NCBI RefSeq assembly: GCF_937980635.1 | Contig: NZ_CALJPG010000030.1 | Coordinates: forward strand, 1-64,000 | Direction of reading: 5' to 3' | Source of the DNA: an uncultured Campylobacter sp. | GTDB lineage: Bacteria > Campylobacterota > Campylobacteria > Campylobacterales > Campylobacteraceae | Length of the DNA stretch: 64,000 bases | In this document: positions 26,030 to 34,863 of the stretch, in pieces | Layout of the letters: every line of letters starts with the position of its first letter | How positions within the stretch are numbered: the first letter of the stretch is position 1 | Position numbers and translations under genes: made by a program | The notes under the pieces: model-generated | The model's database searches: none | What the model saw: only the letters and a program-made list of their open reading frames with translations | Told to the model about the DNA's origin: nothing

Positions 26030-27201
26030 GAAAAATTTCTTTACTAATTTTAGGTCTTTGCGCTTTTTTAAACGCTGAGAATTTAAATGACGCAAATTCA
26101 AACGCTACGAAACTCAGCATCGCCGCGGTAAAAGAGCAAAATTCTACCGATTTGGCGATTAAAGAGCCAAAAACAGGTGCGCAAAGCCCAAACGCTAAAA
26201 AGCAAGCTGTAATGAAACCTGAAACATCTAAAAGCCCTACCGCAGCAATGCAAAAAAGCGCCGCAGAAGCAAATTCTAGCGTCAAAGCAAGCGTCGCCAA
26301 AAAAGCCGTGAGCGCGCAGCTCTCGCAGACCGAAAAAAAAGCTCCTGCGGCCAAAGCGGGCATCGGTGCTCCTTCGCAGGTCATAAAAACGGAACGAAAC
26401 TCTTCTGCGCAGCCTTCAGCTGCGACGCTTCCGCCTCCTGATGAGTTACCGATTGCGCCGGAAGTAAGCGAGTTGAATTCTACAATGGTGCAAAATTTTA
26501 AGGCGGCACAGAATTCTACAGCGCAAAACTCCACTGCGCAACAAAACGCGCAATCTGCTCCACAAAATTCCAATCCGGCGCAAAGCTCCGCCGCCACGCC
26601 ACAAAATATTCCCGCGCCTAAAAATTTCACGCAGCAAACCTTTGCGCTTCCCTCCGACGCTCTTACGATCGAAAGCTTAATTGTGCGATATAGGGACGAC
26701 GACGGGGTCTTACACGAAAAGATCGTTGATATCAATCGCTCGATTGATTGGCACGATGATTTCGTGCTAAGCGCGAGCGCCAAACCTGCGCTACATAGGG
26801 CGCTAGATGTCTCGGTTACTTCGACTGATCCAAATTTACAAAAGCAGGTCTCGCAAAGTGGTATCACACCTAGCTTCGCGCCGCGCCTGGAGCTGCCGTT
26901 AGAGACGCTTAAATTTGACGACGGATTAAAATTTGTCATTCGCAAAAACAGCGTGCAGCTCATCACCGCAGACGATTTCAAAAGCTCCGACGCAAATGCT
27001 TCGGGTGCACTTGAAGCGGAGTTTTGGCGCCAAGAGATCCCGCTTAGCGGCGCGAGCTTTGCTGTAAATATCGGCGGCTTTAGCGACATCAATGTCACCA
27101 AAGAGGACGGCTACTACCGCATCGGCGTGCGCTCGCATGAGGGCAACCTTAGCATCAGACGCAAAGATGGCGGGTATTTGATCTACAAAAATTCTAATTA
27201 A
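26026..27201 (+). CDS. AMIN-domain-like periplasmic protein, CgpA (Cj1670)-like, with many N-glycosylation sequons
   Basis: 391 residues: signal peptide 1-17 (ISLLILGLCAFLNA), then a long Ala/Gln/Asn/Pro-rich linker (about 20-205), then a beta-rich domain (about 206-391) placed like the AMIN domain of the C. jejuni protein found after recA-eno. Eight PglB-type sequons (D/E-X-N-X-S/T) are present at Asn39, 83, 125, 151, 237, 324, 356 and 374. The C. jejuni homologue was named for being a glycoprotein. AMIN domains usually bind peptidoglycan. The gene overlaps the FtsB-like gene by four bases, so it is coregulated with it. Confidence 0.72.
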   Translation: MRKISLLILGLCAFLNAENLNDANSNATKLSIAAVKEQNSTDLAIKEPKTGAQSPNAKKQAVMKPETSKSPTAAMQKSAAEANSSVKASVAKKAVSAQLSQTEKKAPAAKAGIGAPSQVIKTERNSSAQPSAATLPPPDELPIAPEVSELNSTMVQNFKAAQNSTAQNSTAQQNAQSAPQNSNPAQSSAATPQNIPAPKNFTQQTFALPSDALTIESLIVRYRDDDGVLHEKIVDINRSIDWHDDFVLSASAKPALHRALDVSVTSTDPNLQKQVSQSGITPSFAPRLELPLETLKFDDGLKFVIRKNSVQLITADDFKSSDANASGALEAEFWRQEIPLSGASFAVNIGGFSDINVTKEDGYYRIGVRSHEGNLSIRRKDGGYLIYKNSN

Positions 27202-27210
27202 GGAGAGGCT

Positions 27211-27840
27211 ATGACGCATTTAGAGATTATGAAATTTCGCCACGCGTGCAAAATTTTTGACGAGAACAAAAAGATCGGTAAAGCCGATTTTGACGCTATT
27301 TTGCAGGCAGGCATCCTAGCACCTAGTTCTACGGGGCTAGAGCAATGGGACTTTTTGGTTGTGCAAAACAAGGCGCTGCGCGAGCAGATCCGCGAAAAAT
27401 CGTGGAATCAGCCGCAGATCACCTCTTGCTCACATCTGGTCGTGATTTTAGCAAAGATCAAGGACATAAAGCTAGGAAGTGATTATATCGAGCGAATGAT
27501 TACACGCAGAAAAGACGAAGCGCCCAAATATATCGGCGACAGGCATAAATTTTATCAAGATTTTTTAAGCGGTTATTTTCACAACGACGATGAGGAGCTA
27601 TTTAATTGGTCGCACGCGCAGTGCATGTTCGCAGCACTTGCGATGATGAACGAGGCTGCAAGCCGCGGCATCGACAGCTGCCCTATGGAGGGCTTTGATC
27701 GCGCAGCACTCGGAGAGATTTTGAATCTAAAATGGAATGAGCGCCGCGTGGCGCTGCTCGTGCCTTTCGGCTACCGCGTAAATCCGCAGCCGCAAAAGAT
27801 CCGCCGCAGCATGGATGACGTAGTAAAGTGGATCGAATAA
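27211..27840 (+). CDS. Nitroreductase-family NAD(P)H oxidoreductase
   Basis: FMN-dependent reductase of the nitroreductase fold, 209 residues. FRHACKIFDENKKI is the N-terminal FMN phosphate-binding block (R-x-x-x-F). ILAPSSTGLEQWDFLVVQN is the second FMN motif. The late block NEAASRGIDSCPMEGFD and LLVPFGYR complete it. Related Campylobacter/Helicobacter proteins (RdxA, FrxA) reduce nitro compounds and quinones; which substrate this one uses cannot be told. AAGGAG stands before the ATG. It lies nine bases after the AMIN-like gene. Confidence 0.87.
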   Translation: MTHLEIMKFRHACKIFDENKKIGKADFDAILQAGILAPSSTGLEQWDFLVVQNKALREQIREKSWNQPQITSCSHLVVILAKIKDIKLGSDYIERMITRRKDEAPKYIGDRHKFYQDFLSGYFHNDDEELFNWSHAQCMFAALAMMNEAASRGIDSCPMEGFDRAALGEILNLKWNERRVALLVPFGYRVNPQPQKIRRSMDDVVKWIE

Positions 27841-27847
27841 GCTAGCA

Positions 27848-27864
27848 AGCGCTTTTGAAGCGCT
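27848..27864. terminator. Short hairpin after the nitroreductase gene
   Basis: AGCGCTT at 27848-27854 pairs perfectly with AAGCGCT at 27858-27864 with a three-base loop, just after the stop codon. There is no T run, so it may be a weak terminator or an RNA-stabilising hairpin. Confidence 0.35.
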
Positions 27865-28022
27865 AAGCTTGAGGCGCAATAAATTCCAAACCGAGTGCGA
27901 AAGTGCGGTACGCGCATTTTTTAGAAATTTACCGCGCTTTAGCTTTTTTCTCGCCCGTAAATCTTGTGCGGCGAGATTTAAAATTTTATAAAATCACCGA
28001 AAATTTAAACGAAGGAGCGAGC

Positions 28023-29411
28023 GTGAAAAAAATGTGGGAAGGGCGCTTTAGCGAGGCGAGTTCGGCGCTTTTGGAGGAGTTTAACGCCTCGATCGGCTTT
28101 GATAGGGCGCTTTGGCAGGAGGATATCGCAGGCAGCAAGGCGCACGCTCGGATGCTCGGCGCCTGCGGGATCTTAAAGCCTGAGGAGAGCGAAAAAATCG
28201 TCGCGGGGCTTGACGCCGTGTTTGAAGAGATAAAAAGCGGTAAATTTGAGTTTAAAACCGCCGACGAGGACATACACATGGCGGTCGAAAAGCGCCTAAG
28301 CGAGCTCATCGGAAGCGATCTTGGCGGCAGGTTGCACACCGCGCGCAGCAGAAACGATCAGGTCGCGCTTGATTTTCGCCTCTACGTGCTTAAAAGCGGC
28401 GCTGCGCTCGCCGAAAAGATCCGCGAGCTAGTAGAGGCTCTGCGAGATATAGCTAGCGAGCATACAGGCACGCTAATGCCCGGCTACACGCACCTTCAGC
28501 ACGCCCAGCCCGTGAGCCTTGCCTATCATTTGCTAGCTTACGCGTTTATGTTTCGCCGCGACTACGAGCGCTTTACTAGCTCGCGCGAGCGAAATAACCT
28601 CTGTCCGCTAGGCTCGGCTGCGCTTGCCGGCACGCCGCACCCTATAAACCGCGAGTTGGTCGCGCAGCAGCTCAGGTTTGCGGGAGTGACGCCAAACGCG
28701 ATGGATAGCGTCAGCGACCGCGATTTTGCGCTAGAGATTTTGTTTAACGTAAGCGTGCTGATGACGCATGCGTCGCGCCTGTGCGAGGAGCTAATCTTGT
28801 GGAGCTCGCAGGAGTTCGGCTTTGTGGCGATCAGCGACGCCTACAGCACGGGCAGCTCCATCATGCCGCAGAAGAAAAACCCCGACGTCGCCGAGCTAAT
28901 CCGCGGCAAAACGGGGCGCGTAAATGGCAATCTCGTCGCGCTGCTAACGGTGATGAAGGGCTTGCCGCTAGCATACAACAAGGACATGCAAGAGGACAAG
29001 GAGGGCGTTTTTGATAGCGTCGCCACCGCGCTTGCGAGCCTTGAAATTTTAAAACAGATGTTAAAAACGGCTAAATTTAACGAGCAAAATATGCTCGCGA
29101 TGACGCGCCGCGGGCACCTCACGGCAACCGATCTGGCTGACTATCTCGTGCGGGAGAAAAACGTGCCCTTTCGCCAGGCACACTTCATCACGGGCAAGGC
29201 CGTGGCGTATGCGGAAAATTTGGGTCTAGATTTGAGTGAGCTAAATGCGCAGCAGCTTGCAAGCGTGGATGAAAGCTTAGGCGGCGATGCGGTTAAATTT
29301 CTTGATCTAAACGCTTCTAAGGAGGCGCGCAAGTCGCAAGGAGGCACGGCGAATGAAAGCGTGGCGGCGCAGATTGAAATTTTAAACGAGTGGCTGAAAG
29401 GGAAAATTTAA
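28023..29411 (+). CDS. argH: Argininosuccinate lyase
   Basis: Last step of arginine synthesis: argininosuccinate to arginine plus fumarate. The start is GTG at 28023 with GAAGGAG at 28011-28017; the open frame extends 40 codons upstream, but those residues are not family-like. The blocks are MWEGRFSE, DEDIHMAVEKRLSE, HTARSRNDQVALDFRLY, PGYTHLQHAQPVSLAYHLLAY, the signature GSSIMPQKKNPDVAELIRGKTG (with the catalytic Ser) and MKGLPLAYNKDMQEDKE. The 462 residues are normal. Confidence 0.95.
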   Translation: MKKMWEGRFSEASSALLEEFNASIGFDRALWQEDIAGSKAHARMLGACGILKPEESEKIVAGLDAVFEEIKSGKFEFKTADEDIHMAVEKRLSELIGSDLGGRLHTARSRNDQVALDFRLYVLKSGAALAEKIRELVEALRDIASEHTGTLMPGYTHLQHAQPVSLAYHLLAYAFMFRRDYERFTSSRERNNLCPLGSAALAGTPHPINRELVAQQLRFAGVTPNAMDSVSDRDFALEILFNVSVLMTHASRLCEELILWSSQEFGFVAISDAYSTGSSIMPQKKNPDVAELIRGKTGRVNGNLVALLTVMKGLPLAYNKDMQEDKEGVFDSVATALASLEILKQMLKTAKFNEQNMLAMTRRGHLTATDLADYLVREKNVPFRQAHFITGKAVAYAENLGLDLSELNAQQLASVDESLGGDAVKFLDLNASKEARKSQGGTANESVAAQIEILNEWLKGKI

Positions 29412-30050
29412 GGGGCTAAGTACCGCACGGATGCTCGGGCGAAATTTAGTGCTAAGTTTGGGCGAGAGCATGCCGCTTGAAGCGCGCGAGATAAACGGAT
29501 ACAATCTGATACCGAGATTTAAGGGGCAGATCGGCGAAATTTTAAAATTTCATAGCCGCAGCTTTAAATTTTAAAATTTGGCGAGCTATGTAATACGTCT
29601 GCTGTGTGCAGAGCGGGTTTCGTGGCAGTGTTTTAAGCACTCGCCGCGGGTAATTACTGCGCAAATTTAAAAATGATAGCGCGCCCTAAACTAGCTTTAG
29701 AGCAGGCGCTTGAGGTTATAAAGTTAAATTTAAAAGACCGAGCCGGCGCAAAGTGGAGTGCTTGGCTACAAATTTAGGCGTGAGATAAAATTTTAAAAAA
29801 GCGTGCCGCCGCTAGGTTGCCTAAGCGCGACTTAAAGGTGCGAGTAGGCTTTGTGGGCAGGCTTTAAACGGCGCCGAAAGCGGCTCGGAGCGAAGTTTAA
29901 TCAGAGCAAATTTGGACGTTAAACGGTGTCCACGTAATCGATAGGGCGCGAACGGAATTTAATCAAAGCAAATGAAGCGGCATTTTCTTTGTTTCTACGC
30001 GTCATAGAAGCAGTAGCGAGGCTCAAGCAAATTTAAACATGGAGGGCGTT
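29412..30050. other. Gene-free stretch before hemD
   Basis: About 640 bases with no credible gene on either strand. It is rich in AAATTT and AAATTTTAAAATTT palindromes (for example 29538-29551 and 29563-29578), which could form weak hairpins. No tRNA or riboswitch is recognised. Confidence 0.45.
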
Positions 30051-30683
30051 TTGATATATTTGGTGTCTAATACGAGATTTGATCATCCGCAGGTGAGGCA
30101 GCTTGCGGTCTGCGAGATAAAATTTTTCAAATTTAGCCTGCCTACGCAGACGGACGCGCTAATTTTTACCTCCAAAAATGCGGTGGCGGCGATAAAATTT
30201 AATGAAATTTCACCTGATTTAGATACGCCCGTTTACGCTATCGGCGAGCCGTGCGCTGCGGCTGCGCGCGAGTTTGGATTTCGCGATATCTATACGGCGC
30301 GGCACGGGCACGGAAATGAGTTTGCCGCGGAGATCGCGCCGCTCTTGCAAGGCGCAGACGCGCTGTATCTGCGCGCGAGGCAGACGGTATCAAAGCTGGA
30401 GCAGATCCTGTCTAGTGCCGGCGTGCGGCTGCAAAGCATGATCGCCTATGAAAATTGCGTCCTTAGCCTCCCCGCCGCCGCAAAGCCGCCGCAAGGCAGC
30501 ACGCTGATTTTTACCTCTCCTAAGAACGTTCGCGGCTTTACCGCAAATTTCGGCTGGGATGGGAGCTACAAGGCGATCTGTATCGGCAAGACGACGGCGA
30601 GCGTTTTGAGCGAGTTTTGCGAGCCGATAATCTGCGAAAGAATGTCGATAAAATCCTGCGTCGATCTGGCGCTTTTGCCATAG
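30051..30683 (+). CDS. hemD: Uroporphyrinogen-III synthase
   Basis: Cyclises hydroxymethylbilane to uroporphyrinogen III in haem synthesis. The two-lobed HemD layout is visible: IYLVSNTRFD, LIFTSKNAVAAIKF, VYAIGEPCAAAAREFGF, ALYLRARQTVSKLEQIL, MIAYENCV, TLIFTSPKNVRGFTANFGW and AICIGKTTASVL. HemD is poorly conserved in general, but these blocks fit. An ATG lies at 30039, but GGAGG at 30041-30045 is inside that version and perfectly placed for the TTG at 30051, so I choose the TTG. 210 residues. Confidence 0.85.
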   Translation: MIYLVSNTRFDHPQVRQLAVCEIKFFKFSLPTQTDALIFTSKNAVAAIKFNEISPDLDTPVYAIGEPCAAAAREFGFRDIYTARHGHGNEFAAEIAPLLQGADALYLRARQTVSKLEQILSSAGVRLQSMIAYENCVLSLPAAAKPPQGSTLIFTSPKNVRGFTANFGWDGSYKAICIGKTTASVLSEFCEPIICERMSIKSCVDLALLP

Positions 30684-30700
30684 TTTAAGCAAATTTTGAC

Positions 30701-30706
30701 TATAAT
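30701..30706 (+). promoter_or_regulatory. -10 promoter of the 6S RNA
   Basis: TTTTGACTATAATTTTG holds a consensus TATAAT with the T-rich TTTTGA upstream. Transcription would start about 30712, exactly where the 5' strand of the closing stem of the downstream RNA begins. Confidence 0.65.
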
Positions 30707-30711
30707 TTTGC

Positions 30712-30909
30712 CCAAGCCTGGGTGAAGCGAGAGCGTTTTATATGAGGGTTCAACATATTTGTATAAGCGACGACGTGAGAGGTCCGTGTGACGCGGCTCG
30801 GCTCGAGCTTTTTTTAAAGTTACGGGTTGCGACCTAGAGATTTTTCCTAGTTGCAAGATTGGCTTTGTTTGAGCCGATTCTTTTTACGCAACGCTCACTT
30901 GGGTTTTTT
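30712..30909 (+). ncRNA. ssrS: Probable 6S RNA
   Basis: A strong promoter (TATAAT 30701-30706) precedes about 190 bases ending in a T7 run. The 5' end CCCAAG-cctggGTGA-a-GCG-aga-GCGT pairs in order with the 3' end ACGC-aa-CGC-TCAC-TTGGG, forming a long interrupted closing stem as in 6S RNA. The interior is less paired on both sides and has an inner hairpin (TTGC..CCTAG / CTAG..GCAA, about 30825-30864). From memory, the 6S gene of Helicobacter lies next to purD, as here. 6S binds housekeeping RNA polymerase and dampens it in stationary phase. No protein frame is credible. The class is inferred from structure and position, not from a search. Confidence 0.7.
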
Positions 30910-30927
30910 TACGTTACGGAGGCTTCA

Positions 30928-32184
30928 TTGAATATCCTAATAATCGGCGGTGGCGGTAGAGAATACGCGATCGGGCTAAGACTTCGCGAGGATAAAAACG
31001 TTTTAAATCTGTATTTTGCTCCGGGAAACGGCGCTACAAAGGCGCTTGGTAAAAATTTAGATTTAAAAGATTTTAATGAACTCGCGCTCTTTGCCAAAAA
31101 CAACGACGTAGCCCTTACCGTCGTGGGCGCCGAAGAGCCTCTTACAAAAGGTATCGTGGATATTTTTAAAGCGCAAGGCCTCGCGATATTCGGCCCCAGC
31201 GCCGCTGCGGCGAAGCTTGAGGGCTCTAAAGCCTATATGAAGGACTTTCTAGCGCGAAATCATATTAAAACCGCAAAATTTCTAAGCAGCGACGATCTAT
31301 CCGAAATTTCAAAATTTATCGATACTCTAAACGGCCGCGTAGTGGTCAAAGCGGACGGCTTGTGCGCAGGCAAGGGCGTCATCATCGCAAACTCCAAAGA
31401 TGAAGCTAAAAAAGCCGCCGCGGATATGCTAAGCGGCGAAAGCTTCGGCGAAGCGGGCAAGCGTGTCGTCGTGGAGGAGTTTTTAGAGGGCTTCGAGCTG
31501 AGTTTTTTTGCGATCTGCGACGGGGAGAATTTCGTAAGTCTGCCCGTAGCGCAGGATCACAAAAAATTGCTTGACGGCGATCTTGGCCCGAACACCGGCG
31601 GCATGGGAGCTTATGCACCTAGCCCGCTAGCGGATGCCGCGCTGATAAAAAGAGTAGAAAGCGAGATCGTCGCGCCCACGCTAAAAGGGATGAAGCAGCA
31701 GGGCGCGCCATTTTGCGGCGTGCTGTTCGTAGGGCTTATGATCGTGGGCGGCGAGCCTTACGTGCTGGAGTACAACGTCCGCTTCGGCGATCCGGAGTGC
31801 GAGGTTTTGATGCCGCTAATTGACGGAAATTTGAGCGAAATTTTATACAACGCTGCCGTAGGTAAGCTAAGTAGCATAAGCTTAAAAGAGCGATTTGCGG
31901 TGGGCATCGTAATGGCTAGCGAGCGCTACCCTTACGGTTCTTCGCAGCCTGCTTTGATCGAGGTCGTCGAAATTCCTGCGGGCGCACATATCTGCTACGC
32001 AGGCGTGAGTGAGCGAGAGGGACGGATTTACGCTAGCGGCGGGCGCGTTTTGGTAAGCGTGGGCGTCGCGCAGAGCCTAAAGCAGGCGCGCGATGCGGCT
32101 TACGCGCTGTGCGAAAATATAAAATTTAGCGGCGCGCAGTATAGGCGCGATATCGCGCACCAAGCCTTAAGAGATAAAATTTGA
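30928..32184 (+). CDS. purD: Phosphoribosylamine-glycine ligase
   Basis: ATP-grasp enzyme, second step of purine synthesis. The start is TTG at 30928 with ACGGAGG just upstream (30916-30922), beginning MNILIIGGGGREYAIG. The 23 codons above it fall in the 6S RNA. The family blocks are APGNGATKALG, VVGAEEPLTKGIVD, IFGPSAAAAKLEGSKAYMKDFL, VVVKADGLCAGKGVI, VVVEEFLEGFELSFFAICDG, AQDHKKLLDGDLGPNTGGMGAYAPSP and YVLEYNVRFGDPECEVLMPL. 418 residues. It overlaps the RDD gene by three bases. Confidence 0.96.
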   Translation: MNILIIGGGGREYAIGLRLREDKNVLNLYFAPGNGATKALGKNLDLKDFNELALFAKNNDVALTVVGAEEPLTKGIVDIFKAQGLAIFGPSAAAAKLEGSKAYMKDFLARNHIKTAKFLSSDDLSEISKFIDTLNGRVVVKADGLCAGKGVIIANSKDEAKKAAADMLSGESFGEAGKRVVVEEFLEGFELSFFAICDGENFVSLPVAQDHKKLLDGDLGPNTGGMGAYAPSPLADAALIKRVESEIVAPTLKGMKQQGAPFCGVLFVGLMIVGGEPYVLEYNVRFGDPECEVLMPLIDGNLSEILYNAAVGKLSSISLKERFAVGIVMASERYPYGSSQPALIEVVEIPAGAHICYAGVSEREGRIYASGGRVLVSVGVAQSLKQARDAAYALCENIKFSGAQYRRDIAHQALRDKI

Positions 32185-32618
32185 TCGTCGCTCCGCTTAG
32201 CAAGCGCGTAATTGCGTTTAGTATCGACGAAGCGGTGAGCGTAACGCTTTTTACTATCGTGCTATTTACTATCGACGAGCCAGAGCTTGTTGCAGCGGCG
32301 CAGAGTGGAAGCAATCTTGAGGTACAAAAGATCGCGTCGAAATTCATTTTGCATTACGCGATAATAAAATTTTTATATCAGGCGATTTTTGTCTATTTAT
32401 ACGGCGCTACGCTAGGCAAGCTTGCGGTCAAAATTTATTGCGTCCGCGCTGACGGCAGCGCTATGGATATCGCTACTGCAGCGATCCGCGCGGCGGTTAG
32501 GTTGATAAGCGAGATGATCTTTTATATGGGATTTTTGGTGGCGCTTTTTACGAACTCGCGTCAGAGCCTGCATGATATGGCGGCGAAAACATTGGTGGTA
32601 GAGATTGAAAAAGAGTAA
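32181..32618 (+). CDS. RDD-family membrane protein
   Basis: 145 residues with three hydrophobic segments (about 12-29, 57-75 and 112-132). The RDD fold is suggested by the N-terminal PLSKRVIAFSIDEAVS (usually R..A..ID), YGATLGKLAVKI (T.GK...), and AIRAAVRLISEMIF. The function of this family is unresolved; some members are transporters. Its start is a TTG overlapping the purD stop. It is followed with a 14-base overlap by lptD. The same purD-RDD-lptD order is found in other Campylobacter, as I recall. Confidence 0.8.
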   Translation: MIVAPLSKRVIAFSIDEAVSVTLFTIVLFTIDEPELVAAAQSGSNLEVQKIASKFILHYAIIKFLYQAIFVYLYGATLGKLAVKIYCVRADGSAMDIATAAIRAAVRLISEMIFYMGFLVALFTNSRQSLHDMAAKTLVVEIEKE

Positions 32619-34863
32619 AAAATTTAAAATTCTAGCGCTTAGTTTTAGCGCTCTTTTAGCAAGCAGTGCGAGTGCAAAGGTCCAAGACGTCGAGCTTATA
32701 GCAGATAATGTCGAGAAAAACGGCTTTTTGACGGAGGCTAGTGGCAACGTAACGGTGTATTCACAGGACTACTTCATCACCGCCGATCGCGCTACATACG
32801 ACGAGCAAAACGGCATCATCGAGCTTTTTGGTAACGTCAATGCGATGCGCGGTAGCAGCGAAACTACGCGTGCGCAGCATGTCAAAATCGATCTGAAAAA
32901 CGATAAGCAGCAAGCCGACGTAAATTTTATGATGGATAAGGACTCCGAGCTTTGGATGCAAAACGACGCCAGCTGCAGCGATAGCGAGTATTACCGCGTG
33001 GAGGGCTCCAGCGTATCTAGTTGCAACGTTACCGATCCCGATTGGCGGATTAAATTTAGTAGCGGCATGCTCAATAAAGAGAGCAAATTCCTCCATCTTT
33101 TCAATCCGAGATTTTACGTGGGCGACGTGCCGGTGTTATATCTGCCGTATTTCGGCTTCCCGACTGATCGCACGCGCCGCACGGGCTTACTGCCTCCCGA
33201 GGCTGGCTACATCAGCAAGGAAGGGATCTATTATAAGCAGCCGATCTATTTTGCGCCTTACGACAGCTGGGATTTTCAGCTCGATCCGCAGGTGCGCACG
33301 CGCAGGGGCTTTGGCGTATACGGGACATTTCGATTTACGGAGTCGCCGTATTCTTACGGCGAGATTAGAGGTGGAGTTTTCGATAACTTCTCGCGAGCGC
33401 AAAAACGCCTTGAATACAAAAACGAGCGTCACCACGGATTTGAGGTGCAATACGATCGCAGCAAGCTTGCGACCTATTTGTTAGATGGCGATCTGCGCGA
33501 AAATTTATGGATCGATTTTACCCAGCTAAACGACCTTGAATACTACGATCTGAAGGAAAAGGGAGGTCTTGGCGACGATGCGGATAACTCGCTCGTAACT
33601 TCGCGGCTGAATTATTATTTGACCTCAGACGAGCACTATTTTGGCGCTTACGGACGCTACTACATCGATACGAGTAAGCTAAACGCCGATAATACCTTCC
33701 GCAACGAAGATACCGTCCAAGAGCTTCCGACGCTGCAATATCATAAATTTAGCAATGATTTGGGGCTGCCAAATTTGATCTATTCGCTTGATGCAAAAGC
33801 GCGTAATTACACCAGATGGGAGGGCGCGACTGCTCGCCAATATGAGTTTGACGTACCGATTAGTATAAGCACGCCGCTGCTGGCGGATTATTTAAATTTC
33901 GCTTTTACCGAGCGAGTGTATATGACCAATATCGATTGGCACGATAAATTCTACTACGCAAACGGCGATCTTGGCGAGGATAAAAGCACTTTCTACGCTA
34001 ATCAATACACCGAGCTTTCACTCTACACCGACGTAGCCAGAGCTTACGATAGCTTGTATCATACGATGAGCTGGAGGGCGGATTTTAGAATTCCCGGATG
34101 GCAGCAAGGCGACATCGAGGATAGAATTTTAAAGTATCATCAGTATAAATACGACCTTGCTCGCGGCGCAGTAGATCGCTCGCGGCTGGGTAACTTGCAA
34201 GACTCGCTTTATTGGGAGGATAACTTCTTAAGCGAGCTTAGCGACGAATACACCCACGAAAATGCAGCTTTAAGTATGACGCAGTTTTTTTATAATGAAG
34301 ACGGGCGTAAATTCTTACGCCATAGCGTCAAGCAGCGATATGACTTCGACGATCACGAGTTCGACGATTTAGAACACCGCATCGATGCATATTTTGCAAA
34401 TGGGCTAAATATCGGAAACCGCTTTACCTACTCGCATAAATATAAAAGCTTCGATAAAGTCTATACCTATGCCAACTACTCCAACGACGACTTTAGCTTT
34501 GGACTTAGTCACGCTTACGAATATGAAAAGCTAAGCATGGAGCCTAAACGCTATACGAAAGATAACTACGGCATCGTAAATGCTTCGGTAAATTTGCCTA
34601 GGAATAATAAAATTTTTGGGCGTTGGGATTACGACTTGGAGCGATCTTATTCTAAAATGTGGCGCGTGGGGCTTTCTCATACGCGCAAGTGTTGGAATTA
34701 CTCTTTTGTGTATCAAGAGGATATCGAGCCTAAAAATACCAGTACGACGGGCTACAGCAAAGCAAGCAAGGAGCGCGGAATTTACTTTCTCGTAAATTTC
34801 TATCCGTTTGGCGGAGTAGGGTATGATTTTTCGGTAGATAGCGAATACGGAAGCGAAAAATAA
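32605..34863 (+). CDS. lptD: LPS-assembly protein LptD
   Basis: Outer-membrane barrel that, with LptE, inserts lipopolysaccharide or lipooligosaccharide into the outer leaflet. The signal peptide is 1-24 (ALSFSALLASSASA). The N-terminal LptA-like beta-jellyroll contains VELIADNVEKNGFLTEASGNV and YDEQNGIIELFGNV. The junction VPVLYLPYFGFPTDRTRRTGLL is the LptD hallmark, after which a barrel of about 550 residues follows. Cysteines in NDASCSDS and SVSSC, plus CWNYSF near the end, could form the inter-domain disulfides. The TTG start at 32605 lies in the end of the RDD gene. 752 residues. Confidence 0.94.
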   Translation: MKKSKKFKILALSFSALLASSASAKVQDVELIADNVEKNGFLTEASGNVTVYSQDYFITADRATYDEQNGIIELFGNVNAMRGSSETTRAQHVKIDLKNDKQQADVNFMMDKDSELWMQNDASCSDSEYYRVEGSSVSSCNVTDPDWRIKFSSGMLNKESKFLHLFNPRFYVGDVPVLYLPYFGFPTDRTRRTGLLPPEAGYISKEGIYYKQPIYFAPYDSWDFQLDPQVRTRRGFGVYGTFRFTESPYSYGEIRGGVFDNFSRAQKRLEYKNERHHGFEVQYDRSKLATYLLDGDLRENLWIDFTQLNDLEYYDLKEKGGLGDDADNSLVTSRLNYYLTSDEHYFGAYGRYYIDTSKLNADNTFRNEDTVQELPTLQYHKFSNDLGLPNLIYSLDAKARNYTRWEGATARQYEFDVPISISTPLLADYLNFAFTERVYMTNIDWHDKFYYANGDLGEDKSTFYANQYTELSLYTDVARAYDSLYHTMSWRADFRIPGWQQGDIEDRILKYHQYKYDLARGAVDRSRLGNLQDSLYWEDNFLSELSDEYTHENAALSMTQFFYNEDGRKFLRHSVKQRYDFDDHEFDDLEHRIDAYFANGLNIGNRFTYSHKYKSFDKVYTYANYSNDDFSFGLSHAYEYEKLSMEPKRYTKDNYGIVNASVNLPRNNKIFGRWDYDLERSYSKMWRVGLSHTRKCWNYSFVYQEDIEPKNTSTTGYSKASKERGIYFLVNFYPFGGVGYDFSVDSEYGSEK

